Shown here: piece by piece, positions 1 through 8,156 of the stretch
Position numbering within the stretch: the first letter of the stretch is position 1
How the letters are laid out: the number at the start of each line of letters is the position of its first letter
From: Porogramme epimiltina
Taxonomy: Eukaryota > Basidiomycota > Agaricomycetes > Polyporales > Polyporaceae
Direction of reading: 5' to 3'
Length of the DNA: 11,747 nucleotides
Assembly: GCA_900155495.1 (NCBI GenBank)
Contig: FTLJ01000178.1
Coordinates: forward strand, 1-11,747
The notes under the pieces: model-generated
What the model saw: only the letters and a program-made list of their open reading frames with translations
Told to the model about the DNA's origin: nothing
Database searches by the model: none
Program-made: the position numbers and the translations under genes

Positions 1-31
1 GACCGTTGAGTATGGGGGCCTTCTTCGCTAG

Positions 32-169
32 TTCATCGTTGGTATAGAACGTTATGAGCATCTGTGGGGGACGGAGGATGGCTATGAGTCAATACGAGCC
101 TGGAAAGCAGTGCTGCAGATGATTGCACGCCAAAGCCACTGGGGTCGGAAGAGCGAGCTGAAGTCCGAA
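32..169 (+). other. possible 3'-terminal exon of a plus-strand gene
   Basis: After a possible acceptor (CTTCTTCGCTAG ending at 31), a plus-strand frame reads FIVGIERYEHLWGTEDGYES then IRAWKAVLQMIARQSHWGRK and stops at a TAG (167-169). The composition is protein-like (W, Y, E, R and K well spread), unlike the Pro/Arg/Ser-rich spurious frames nearby. I recognise no family and the rest of any gene would be left of the window. Confidence 0.22.
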
Positions 170-2190
170 TAGATCGGGGACTTGTGCGAGCGGGCGCCTG
201 CGGCAGGGACGGAGCCAGACTTTTCGACTGGGATCCATCTTTCCCCGTGCGCCCCCGCTCTTCTTCACAACGCTACTGCTTGCGACTTATCGACCATATG
301 GACCAGTTCAATGTGTGTACGGCCCGCGACCTCCATCATCGGAGACAGCGAAGGGCGGCCAGGCTGCTAGGGAAGGATACTATTGGGCAACCGACTGACA
401 GGGGCTGACGGACGCGGACGCTGAGCAGGAGACACGACGTGCGTATGCGATGGGCAGCCTTGTGGGGCGTCCTGTCCAGCCCAATCGCCCTCCTCACGGT
501 CAGCCTGCGTCCCATCCACCAGTTATCGCCCCCCGCAAAGACCAATAGCGTTCCCCAGGCCGTCGTCCGCCGCCACTCGTCACTCCCCAGTTGCCTGTCA
601 CAGAAGCCCTTGCCCGCCTCCCTCGCACGGTGAGCCAACACGACGTCCCCAAGTCTGGCGATATTGGCAAGGGCTTCTCTGACCCTAGCAGCGCCTGCCA
701 CCGCAAGCTGCCGTCCCTCGGACCCCAGGAGCTGTGGAGATGGGCGGGCAGTTCACTCCCGCGACAGGTGCGCCGTCCGCACATCCACCCACCCCACCAC
801 CGTCCGCCGATAGCTGGGTCCCTGCCCTGTGTCTCCTTGATGTCCCGTGGTCGCTTTGCCTTCTCCCATCCCACGACGCGTCTGACGCGTGCTCCATCCA
901 GCACAGGCCACTCCTACAGTCGTTGTTTGCAAGCACAAGGATCTAGAGGACTTCATAGTCGTCAATGCGTCTTCCTGACCTGCTACTAGCTCTCCAAAAT
1001 GGTGCCCACTACTGACGCGCACATCGAGTAGTGGCCTTGTCGTCTTCCTGCATGGGCAAGATTGACTGCTATCCTCCAACCAGCCCCTTCCCCGCCCAGA
1101 TGCAAGACCTGCCCCCCCTAAAGTGCACAACACGCGAATGGCCTCTACCTCAAAGCACGCTTTAATTAGGATCATATGTCAGTACGTCCTTATCTCTGCG
1201 TATGCGGACTCTTGTTTACTGCATCCGATTCTCGCTCCTCTTCCTGTTCTCGCCAGATCCGCGGCTTCTCTGTACGTCTCCTATGCGACTCCAAGACAGC
1301 TGTTATCGTGGACAAAGGGTGCCCTACGAGGGGCCGCACGCTAAGAATCGCGTCCTACGGCCTTCTCGGACCAGGAGCTGCCACCAGTCTGTCACATTTT
1401 GTACGGAGATCGACAAGTTCGAAGTAGGGGATATGCGGCATCGTCGCTGGTATGTACTCTCTCTCTCTCTCTCTCTCCCTTCCGTGCACCGATTGACTCC
1501 CCCAACCCGTGCGTAGACGGCACGGCGCGTGCAAGTCTGGGTTTGTCATGCGTCAACGCCACTCACTGTCCGCGTCCAACACCCGGGTGGAGAAGGTGCT
1601 CAGGGACACGCGGTGAGGGGAGATTGCACGATGTGCCTAGAGAAGCTCTGTGAGGCAAGACGGTGCGGGATTGAAGCAGTTGAATTGATGATTAGGGGGC
1701 GTACGGTGAGGACTGCGCTTCGTACTCACATTCTAGGCATAGACAAGCTGCAAGCCCGAAGGTCCCGACGACTGTCGACGAAGCGGGCAAGTATGGAAGT
1801 ATGCCAAGGAAGAGCGCGTGGATCTAGCAGGAGACATATCACCCTGTCTCTAGGATGCCGCACCTAAGTTCGTATCGTAAGTTAGTTGCCGTCTCTCGTG
1901 TTTATATTCTAATAGGCTGCGGGTTCCTTCGCAGACTCAGAATTTGTGACGCAGGATCAGCGGGGTCGGTCCTCCTCGCACGTACGACCTATAACGGGGC
2001 CCGCGTATGGTGAATGCTGCTCAACGGCCGATGTGCTAGGATGTTTGGTGCAGTCTGAAGCTGACAGTGGCATTTGGGGAGCTCGCGCATCACCTAGATA
2101 TGTAAGCGAAGGAATGACTTCAATACATTAGTTTGTAATAGTAAATCCCGCATTCAATAAAATATATTACTAGTGTCCTAAGTACACGAT
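170..2190. other. long stretch without a supportable gene
   Basis: Open frames here are short, overlapping on both strands, and rich in Pro, Ser, Arg and Cys, as expected from GC-rich noncoding DNA. The 440-900 part is C-rich on the plus strand. A plus-strand snippet at about 918-974 (TPTVVVCKHKDLEDFIVVNA) looks protein-like but is isolated between frameshifts and stops. At 2100-2190 the DNA turns AT-rich with an AATAAA at 2156-2161. That could be a poly(A) signal of a decayed plus-strand gene, but none is recognisable. Confidence 0.4.
1457..1477 (+). repeat. (CT)n microsatellite
   Basis: Uninterrupted CT dinucleotide run of 21 bases, flanked by TATGTA on the left and CCCTTCC on the right. 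Simple repeat with no visible link to a gene. Confidence 0.97.
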
Positions 2191-2215
2191 GTATACTAAA
2201 TGACGTCGGCCATGC

Positions 2216-2690
2216 TCATTTGTCGTGCGAAGACTCTCGGGCGTGAACGAGTTTTCCAATGCCACCTCGCCTCCCAAGTCGCGGAGACAAAAGCGGTAAA
2301 TCGGCAGGCACTTCCTCCCGATGAACGACTAGTAAGCCAGAGCACACGACTTGATCAGCATACCCTCCATCTCCATGTACCTCCACCTCGCGGCCCAGGT
2401 ACCACAGCGTCATCGACACGAGGTCGCACGCCGCACCGAGACTGCGCCCATCGCACAGCGCGAGCGGCAGGTCGTGCGCCGCACGCCCTATTGGCATCCG
2501 CTCGATGATCCTGAACGCTACCCGCGACTGATGAAGCTTTGAAGACGCGACGGCAGCGGGGAGGCGACGCCGCACACGCGCGCGGCGACGGACTTGGGTG
2601 CCAGAGCGACGTGCACTTGCAGGACGGAGTGCTGCTGCGGTAGCGCGTCAGCGAGCTCGCCCCGACGGCGATGACCGGTCGCCGTGGCCT
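2216..2690 (-). pseudogene. unidentified coding-like remnant in two frames
   Basis: I do not recognise this gene. On the minus strand one frame reads ELADALPQQHSVLQVHVALA and PKSVAARVCGVASPLPSRLQ at about 2660-2535 and then meets a stop (TAG). An adjacent frame continues FRIIERMPIGRAAHDLPLAL, CDGRSLGAACDLVSMTLWYL and GREVEVHGDGGYADQVV to a TGA at about 2216. The codons favour G/C in third position and the residue mix looks protein-like in each part. A frameshift near 2535 would join them. It lies just downstream, in the same orientation, of the glycoprotein pseudogene, but does not look like part of it. It may be chance open frame in GC-rich DNA. Confidence 0.3.
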
Positions 2691-2808
2691 CAAGGAGAGA
2701 AAGGCTAGGGAAGAAGAGAAATGAGCGGGTCTATATGACGGCCGGGCGAGCAGATGCTCGCGGGCAAGGGAAGGACTTCCTCGTCGGCGGCCGCCCCACC
2801 GAGGACAG

Positions 2809-3975
2809 TTACCTCTTCGCCTCGATCGTCCGATTCAACCCCGTCTGCGCCGGCCACTTCAGAAACAACAGCACGCCCGCGACCGTGAGCCCGAGCTGGA
2901 GTGCGGCGCAGGGCCTGACGACCGCGCTACTCCCCGTCTCCGCGCTGCCTGTGCGCGCCGCTGCCACGGTGAAGACAGACGGGGGCGCGTACGACTACCA
3001 GCACAAACGCACAGTGAACGCGTGGGTCAGCGATCACCGCGACGAGCGTCGAGAAGGGGACACAAGACTCACCGCGGTGCTCTTCTCGTTCGCGCTGGTG
3101 AGGGTCGCGCTTCCGCCCGATTCTGTGGGCGTGGTCGACGTGGGCGCGAGGCGGTTCGCGAGCAACGTCGTGGATGCGCAAAGGGGACGTCGCGTGGGCG
3201 GGGCGTGCGGGCGGGGTGACGGGCTGCCCCTAGGGGGACGCCGAGGTGCCGTTCACGTCCATCAACTGTCGATGTAGAGCGCGTGCGCGAAGGTCATCGA
3301 CGCAGACCTCGACGGAATGGAGTGAAGGGGGTGCGCACCTCATCTGCGTCGCGCAGGCGCTAGCGGAACGCGCGCCCACTTAATAGCCGCCGGGTATTTT
3401 CCACTGTCCGCTCGTGCGTCTGCTGGAGCTCGTCTTGCGCGTGCGGGAAGACGGGCCCGCCAGTTGCCTGAGGGCGGCGGATAGGAGTTGAGTTCGAGGG
3501 GCGCGCGGAGGGAGGCCACAGCGTTGCAGAGCACAAGGCCCCGCGCGCGCCCCCGGCCAAACAGCGTTGGGAGCGCGCGCGCGCTGCTCTTACCGTTCCC
3601 GCCTGCGCAGTACGGGTCGAGCTTGCCACACTTGTTGACCTTCGGGAAGTTGGCCCTTCGTGAGGTCCCCGCCGCGCGGCACCTGCACGTAGTCGCGCGT
3701 CTGACCAAAGTGCGTGAAGGCTCCCGCGCTGTTAGGGATGACGCGCGCGCCGTGCCCGGGCTACGTGCACCACGCGACATCGATGACTCCCATGTTTCCG
3801 ATCGTCGATTCCGCGCCCGGTCACGGGGGCACGAAGATGCGCCAGTCCTCGAGTGAGTTAACTGCGGGGGAGAGTGTCAGATGACGACGCGCGGACGCCG
3901 CTTGGTTGTGGGGAGGCGGCGTGGCGTACCGTAAACGTTCTGGCGCATTGAGTTCTGGTCGCTCCCACCGCCACG
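2809..3975 (-). pseudogene. macrofage-activating-glycoprotein-like secreted protein pseudogene
   Basis: Read on the minus strand, colinear motifs match the basidiomycete family annotated as macrofage activating glycoprotein (secreted, Cys-rich, with Ser/Thr-rich C-terminus). GGGSDQNSMRQNVY is followed after a spliced intron by VNSLEDWRIFVPP, stop, PGAESTIGN, DVAWCT, stop, PGHGARVIP and RDYVQVPRGGDLTK. After a frameshift near 3655 come NFPKVNKCGKLDPYCAGGNG, then GLVLCNAV (about 3540-3517), QQTHER (about 3420) and MDVNGTSASP, stop, GQPVTPPARP (3262-3200). A Ser/Thr-rich part and a hydrophobic tail, LQLGLTVAGVLLFL (about 2900-2860), end at TAA 2811-2809. In-frame stops are at 3823-3821, 3763-3761 and 3232-3230. 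The N-terminal signal peptide cannot be recognised upstream of 3975. The function of this family is poorly known; no intact protein is possible here. The family match is from memory of conserved phrases. Confidence 0.62.
3862..3929 (-). other. relic intron in the glycoprotein pseudogene (68 nt)
   Basis: Donor GTACGC starts at 3929, branch-like CTGAC is at 3880-3876, and a pyrimidine-rich tract leads to CGCAG ending at 3862. Splicing joins GTT TAC G to TT AAC TCA (V-Y-V-N-S), giving QNVYVNSLEDW, close to the family's 'CQTAYVNSLDDFC'. All splice signals are intact although the surrounding exons carry stops. Confidence 0.65.
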
Positions 3976-4059
3976 GAGTACTAGCCCCCTATTATGCCAC
4001 CACGCGCCCAGCCCCTTTGTCTAATTCCATCTCCCGCGGGTACTTCCGCACGCTGGACG

Positions 4060-5520
4060 TCTCCCACTCGCAGCTTGGGCACACCGTGCTTGAGCGCTGT
4101 CAACACGACGCGCACAGCGACGCGCGAGCGGCGAGTACCGCGCGGGACGCGCGATCGGCCGCAGTGCGTTGATGTCAGTCGTTGTGTAATCGACCCATGA
4201 ACAGTTGGAGTGCATTCTCGGTGGGGTGGCTGCGCTGCACGCCCGTCGCAGCAGACGAAGGCATCTGACCAACATGCGCCTGGCTACTGTTTCTGCCGCG
4301 GGGTGCTACCGAGCTCGAACAGGGGCCGATGGCAGATCACTGCCATCGCAGGGGCAGGTGGGATGAGCGGGGATATAAACCGGCATGAAGGAGGCAGGCT
4401 TACCATAGCCGAAGGAGACCATGTTCGACGTTCTTTCTCGGAATGGTAGTGCTTGTAGAGTGGTACTCCTTCGTTGCATGTCCGTCGTTGAGCGTGGTGC
4501 GCGCTGCTGCAGGGAGGACGTACTTGAAGCCAGCTGGGGCAGGTAGGGCGGGGACATTCGTGGGTTGTCATCATCTGCATGGCGCACGGTATGATTTTCT
4601 GATTTCGCTGGCGACTGGAGGGATCCGCGCTGAAGCAAGCGAATGCCTTGACGGAGAGGAGACAACTTCGTAGTAACACCACCCATCGACGAAAAGGGCC
4701 AAGCCATACGCAGGGAGTCATCCTTTCAACTTGAGGGCGGGTCTGCTCAAGTGCGACTAAGCTTAGACAACGTGAGATAGGGGTGTGTTCGCATTTGCCG
4801 AGGGCCAGTAGGGATGGGTTGCGTAGAGAACGAGGTCGAAGTCGACACGAGGGCACAACGAAAGGTGGAAGGTGACCGAGGCGGGTATCACCGAGAAGGT
4901 GGTTGCAATGTTGAACAGCGGAGGTGGCACTCGGAGGGATGAGAGGGCGTTCTGAGGGTAGGGGGGGATGGGTCCAGGTTGGATTTATGTTTGTTGCGAC
5001 ACGGCTTTGAGGAGGTATTAGGTACACGTTGGGCGATTGGCACTAAAATGCCACTCACCGAGAAGGGCATATACCAGGCTCAAGGCGGTGTGGTGAGACG
5101 TTGGTAAGGGAATGGGGCAACCCTAAGCTCTGCTTGTAGTGCGATATGAATGTGCGGGACGAGGAGACACGGTGGGGAGGTGAGACTGGGCATTGGCTGG
5201 ACGACGGTGTCCGTCAGTTGACATAGGTGGAGATTGGACGACATGGGGGCACGTATGGCCCTCAGAAGACATTTTATCCGAGAGGGACGCGAAATCAGAT
5301 AGAGGATTGAGCGAGCATTCGACGACGGACGTACGGTGCAACTTGGAGGACGCTTCGAGATTACGGCAGCGATGCTAGGCCACGCCGGGCTTCGTCCGCG
5401 CCGTGGAGAGACAGGCAGGGTTTTGGGGGAGGGCTGGGGGGCGTTGGGGGAGCAAGCGAAGGAGGGAGCGAGCACAGGGAGACGTTGTCCGAGTCCGACC
5501 TTGGTCGACAGCTGCAGAGA
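4060..5520. other. stretch without a supportable gene; plus strand purine-rich after about 4700
   Basis: Two minus-strand frames are open here: 133 codons at 4707-4306 and 247 codons at 5027-4284. Neither has a domain or motif I recognise, and the longer one is rich in Pro, Arg, Ser and Cys. A donor-like ATGGTAAGC exists on the minus strand near 4405, but no partner exon is convincing. From about 4700 to 5520 the plus strand is strongly G/A-rich, so the minus strand is C/T-rich. Confidence 0.35.
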
Positions 5521-6239
5521 GGCTCACTGGCCAGCGGCAGAGCGCAACGCTGGATCCCGACAATCTCCTAGACGCCGATGCGGCATCTATCCGGGTGATC
5601 CGCGGTCCAGGCACCACGCGCGCCTCTGTAGCCGCCCAGTCGTGGCTTCGCGCCCCTTGCTCGACCGTCTCCTCCAGCTGTCCGATCTCCTGCTCGTCTT
5701 CCAAGCCACGCGCGCCCTCCGTCTCATGCGAACACGCACAGCCGTCATACCTTTTGCCCCTGCCCTGCTCGCCCCCTCCGCGCTGTGTAGGCCTCAGTCC
5801 CCCATTGTCCTCTCCGCACTTTCCTCCCCCGGCCTCTCCTCAGCTCTCTTCGGCTGGGGGCGCGATCGGCCCCGCCGTGCCTGCCCGCCTTCTCCCCTGC
5901 TCTCCACCGTCGGAGCTACTTCCCCGCAGCAGACGTCCCCGGCCGCAACAGTCACGGCCCGTCCGTCTGCCCAGGCCCCTCACCTGCCTATATGCGCTCC
6001 TGCACTGCTGCTTATCGGGTCGCGATCTCTCGCACCCCCGGACGTGGCTCGCTTCATACACGCGTGCGTCCGCAAGTCAGCGTCCGCCCTCTGCTGCTCC
6101 ATAGGTTCACGTTTCCTGACTTCCCCTATACAGAAGCCGGCCGCCCACCGCCGTCACCCCCCCCCTCGGTGCTTTCGGCCAATCCAGTGCGCCTCGAGCC
6201 AATAATGGTTCCTTCTCCCTTCATCTCAACGACATCCTC
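5521..6239. other. pyrimidine-rich (plus strand) stretch without a supportable gene
   Basis: About 5640-6230 is strongly C/T-rich on the plus strand. Frames of 289 codons (5336-6205) and 233 codons (5403-6104) stay open on the plus strand at the same time, and both are dominated by Pro, Ser, Leu and Arg. That is what low-complexity CT-rich DNA gives. A minus-strand frame at 5704-5375 includes EDEQEIGQLEETVEQGA, which looks more protein-like, but no family is recognised. Confidence 0.4.
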
Positions 6240-6774
6240 GTATCATGTCAACGTCGTTTTACCCTCTCTAGGGTCATAGTTTCCGTACTCTATGGCCATT
6301 GCACGTTGCGCTTGCGCTTGATAGTAAGATCGGCCAACGCGTAGCTATCCTCCATGTATTTCTCACGTGGCCCTTACATTGGAGCACTGTATAAGTTACT
6401 CGAAAACCTATCGCTTTGGTAATTGATACGAGTTGACTCAGAAATCATGTCCGCGTGACGCCGCTCTATAAATGGGATCTTTCCGAGGTACTCCTGCGAT
6501 TATGCTCCACTCTATGATGCTTCCAGCTCTGAGCTCCAACCTAGTATACGATAAGTGTTCATCGTTCGTGCCCCACCTGGATGTACACCCATCGAATGCC
6601 TCTGTCGTCCCTCTGACGCCGCAACACCCGCTGTGATATATACCGCCTACTCTACTATAAATCTTATCTAGCATCGATATAGTATATGGCACGTATTTAG
6701 GGTAAAAAATAAAAAGTCGCAAGCTGCCTCATAAGGCGTCGAAAACCTCATGTTTGGTCAGCCCCTGGGCCTCG
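6240..6774. other. gene-free AT-richer stretch
   Basis: No supported gene. A minus-strand frame of 94 codons (6722-6438) has no recognisable motif. The sequence includes several TATA-like tracts (about 6635-6690). A GTCGCAAG next to an A-run at about 6712-6722 looks like a stray copy of the neighbouring repeat unit. Confidence 0.4.
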
Positions 6775-6780
6775 GGACGG

Positions 6781-7020
6781 AAGTTTGTAGGCACGAAACA
6801 TGGCAGGTAAGAAAACTCGCAGGCACAAAAACCCACAGGCACGAAACTCGCAAGTGACAAAAATCACAAGGGACAAAACTCACAAGTGGGGAAAACTCAC
6901 AGGTGCCAAAAATCTCAGGCACAAAAACCTGTAAGCGCAAAAATACTCAGGTAAGAAAACATGCAGGTGGAGAGGGTCTCCCGAAACTTACAAGTCAGGA
7001 AAATTGCAGGTGATGCGGAA
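6781..7020 (+). repeat. left degenerate tandem array, unit AAAACTCRCARGTGMC
   Basis: About 14-15 imperfect copies of a 15-17 bp unit. Examples are AAAACTCGCAGGCAC, AAACTCGCAAGTGAC, AAAACTCACAAGTGGGG and AAAACTCACAGGTGCC. Copies vary mostly at the Y/R positions of the CARGTG core and in A-run length. The array is the reverse complement of the one at 7565-7750 and abuts the truncated 3' end of the OYE fragment. The minus-strand reading frame across it (about 6758-6940) is just repeat translation. Confidence 0.85.
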
Positions 7021-7465
7021 AAAGAAGTATGCCGACTTTGCCAAGTTAGGATAGGGCTGCTTGAACTGCTCGACGAGGTACGAGAACTGCCGAGGGCCCA
7101 CAGTGGATGGTAGATGTACGATCCATATGCGGGGACTGCGTCTATGCCCTTCATGACGCGTGTTAGGAGCAATCCAGGCGTGAGGTGCACAGTATGTTAA
7201 TGACGCACCTTCTTCTAGGCAGCAACCTTCTCGTCGTTCCATATTCCTGGTGTGAACGGCGAGGGGCTCCCCGCTCGTCTAGACGACGACATACGTCGCC
7301 TCGGTGATGAGGATTGTGCCAGGGACGCTTCCGCACTGCGTGTAGTGCTCGACGCTCAGGTCCTGGGGAACACATGAAGCACTGTTGCGCAGAGAGGACG
7401 TCAGGGTTGGGGAGGGTAGTGTCGCTGATCTAGATTGGGCGGAAGAGAGAGGAGGTCGCGAACAT
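7012..7465 (-). pseudogene. old yellow enzyme (NADH:flavin oxidoreductase) pseudogene fragment
   Basis: Minus-strand reading gives colinear pieces of an OYE-family FMN oxidoreductase (TIM barrel). An N-terminus starts at ATG 7465-7463 (MFATSSLFRPI, stop, ISDTTLPN). DLSVEHYTQCGSVPGTILI then ITEATYVVV is encoded at about 7362-7282. After a one-base frameshift comes FTPGIWNDEKVAA, stop, KK; after an intron, GIDAVPAYGSYIYHPLWALG. A last piece, QFSYLVEQFKQPYPNLA at about 7089-7040, resembles the later barrel region that precedes the family's 'YLHVVEPR' strand. The family is usually about 370 residues; roughly 140-150 residues between LWALG and FSYLVEQ are missing and the C-terminus is lost where the left repeat array begins. 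Stops: 7432-7430, 7281-7279 and 7217-7215. No functional enzyme can be made. The family call is firm for the middle motifs and weaker for the last piece. Confidence 0.75.
7149..7208 (-). other. relic intron inside the OYE pseudogene (60 nt)
   Basis: Donor GTGCGT begins at 7208, branch-like CTAAC lies at 7166-7162, and the acceptor AAG ends at 7149. Removing it joins ...VAA-stop-KK to GIDAVPAYGSYIY in phase 0. This matches the family order 'AAWKK..DAVHAKGSYIYLQLWALGR'. Presence of the intron means the fragment derives from genomic DNA and is not a reverse-transcribed copy. Confidence 0.65.
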
Positions 7466-7564
7466 GACTGTATGCGGACTTAGCCTGTCCAGCATGGCGT
7501 TCCGCCCCAGCCGTCCCGCGTCCATCACCTGCTTCTTTCTGAACGTGCAACCTCACCACGTCAA

Positions 7565-7750
7565 CTTGTGCGTTTCTCACTTGCAAGTTTCCTACTTGTG
7601 AGTTTTACACACTTGCGAGTTTCATACACTTGCGAGTTTTACGCACTTGCAAGTTTTACGCACTTGCGAGTTTTTTGACCTGTAACTTTTCTCACTTGTG
7701 ACTTTTCCCACTTGCGACTTCTCCTCTCTAAAACTCTGTTCACCTGCAAC
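7565..7750 (+). repeat. right degenerate tandem array, unit CTTGCGAGTTTTACGCA
   Basis: About 10-11 copies. Five central copies (7595-7679) are exactly 17 bp each: CTTGTGAGTTTTACACA, CTTGCGAGTTTCATACA, CTTGCGAGTTTTACGCA, CTTGCAAGTTTTACGCA and CTTGCGAGTTTTTTGAC. Flanking copies are 15-16 bp, with one longer interrupted copy at 7711-7742. The unit is the reverse complement of that at 6781-7020, so the two arrays form inverted repeats. Confidence 0.87.
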
Positions 7751-7762
7751 ATATATCCGTCC

Positions 7763-8156
7763 TACTACAACTTGTGAAAATACAGCCTACGAGCTTCACC
7801 ACATGCATAAATTAAGGTACGACGCAGTCACACTTGTTAATTTAATACAAATACTACTTCAACCTCCCGTTTCCTGTGCATCTCTATTTTTTACCCACAA
7901 TACGAGCCACAATAGTCCCTTGTGCTCCGCTATGAGCTAGGCACGCGTACGGTACCGTCAATTGTTATAGTTACAGATTTATGCGGCGGTACAGCCAGAC
8001 ATTACGCTAGACCTCAGCCAACAAGAGCTTTATTATACAGTACAGGTGTATGTGTTTAGTAACATGTGGTGATGTACGCCTCAATATCACGGTTCGCATA
8101 CAAAGCCGAGGAATAGGCACCCCTGGGAGTGCAATAGGAATGCCAATCGTAGAGAC
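7763..8156. other. intergenic / 3' region between inverted repeat structure and NWD stop
   Basis: AT-richer than the rest of the window. It should contain the 3' UTR of the minus-strand NWD gene, with the AATAAA at 8034-8029. No reading frame here has recognisable protein motifs, and no repeat of the neighbouring 15-17 bp type continues beyond about 7775, apart from one lone ACAACTTGTGAAAA. Confidence 0.5.
8029..8034 (-). promoter_or_regulatory. candidate polyadenylation signal of the NWD gene
   Basis: AATAAA on the minus strand (TTTATT on the plus strand), about 120 nt after the TAG stop of the NWD gene, in an AT-rich context (TATAATAAAG). Position and sequence suit a fungal 3' end signal, but fungal poly(A) signals are loose and no transcript evidence is available. 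Confidence 0.45.

Larger units (their letters stand above)
6775..7762. mobile_element. putative foldback-like element with inverted tandem-repeat arms and captured OYE fragment
   Basis: Two arms of the same short tandem repeat in opposite orientation (about 240 bp and 190 bp) enclose about 545 bp containing the broken OYE gene. The outer edges share a short inverted match: GGACGGA at 6775-6781 and its complement TCCGTCC at 7756-7762, with partly matching bases just inside. Long inverted arms made of short tandem repeats are the defining feature of foldback (FB/Galileo-type) elements in other organisms. No transposase gene is present and I see no convincing target-site duplication, so this would be a non-autonomous copy. 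The mobile-element call is an inference from architecture; two independent satellite arrays around a pseudogene is the alternative. Confidence 0.4.

Noticed and set aside
3488..3856. 122-codon plus-strand frame opposite the glycoprotein pseudogene
   Set aside because: Antisense shadow of CpG-rich coding remnant; protein motifs are on the minus strand.
4021..4275. 84-codon minus-strand frame as N-terminal exon of the glycoprotein pseudogene
   Set aside because: No signal peptide or family motif could be read there, so the pseudogene was not extended past about 3975.
4284..5027. 247-codon minus-strand open frame
   Set aside because: No recognisable motif, rich in Pro, Arg, Ser and Cys, overlapped by a 133-codon frame on the same strand. 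It lies in a stretch with strong base skew that removes stops.
5336..6205. 289-codon plus-strand open frame
   Set aside because: Overlaps another long plus-strand frame (5403-6104) in CT-rich DNA; both are Pro/Ser/Leu/Arg-dominated with no domain. Openness follows from composition.
6758..6940. Minus-strand frame with recurring FVP and CDF/SCL phrases
   Set aside because: It is a translation of the 15-17 bp tandem array and not a protein.
6781..7750. Possible CRISPR array or telomeric repeat
   Set aside because: Units are contiguous 15-17 bp degenerate repeats without unique spacers, and do not match TTAGGG-type telomere repeats. The host is also eukaryotic.
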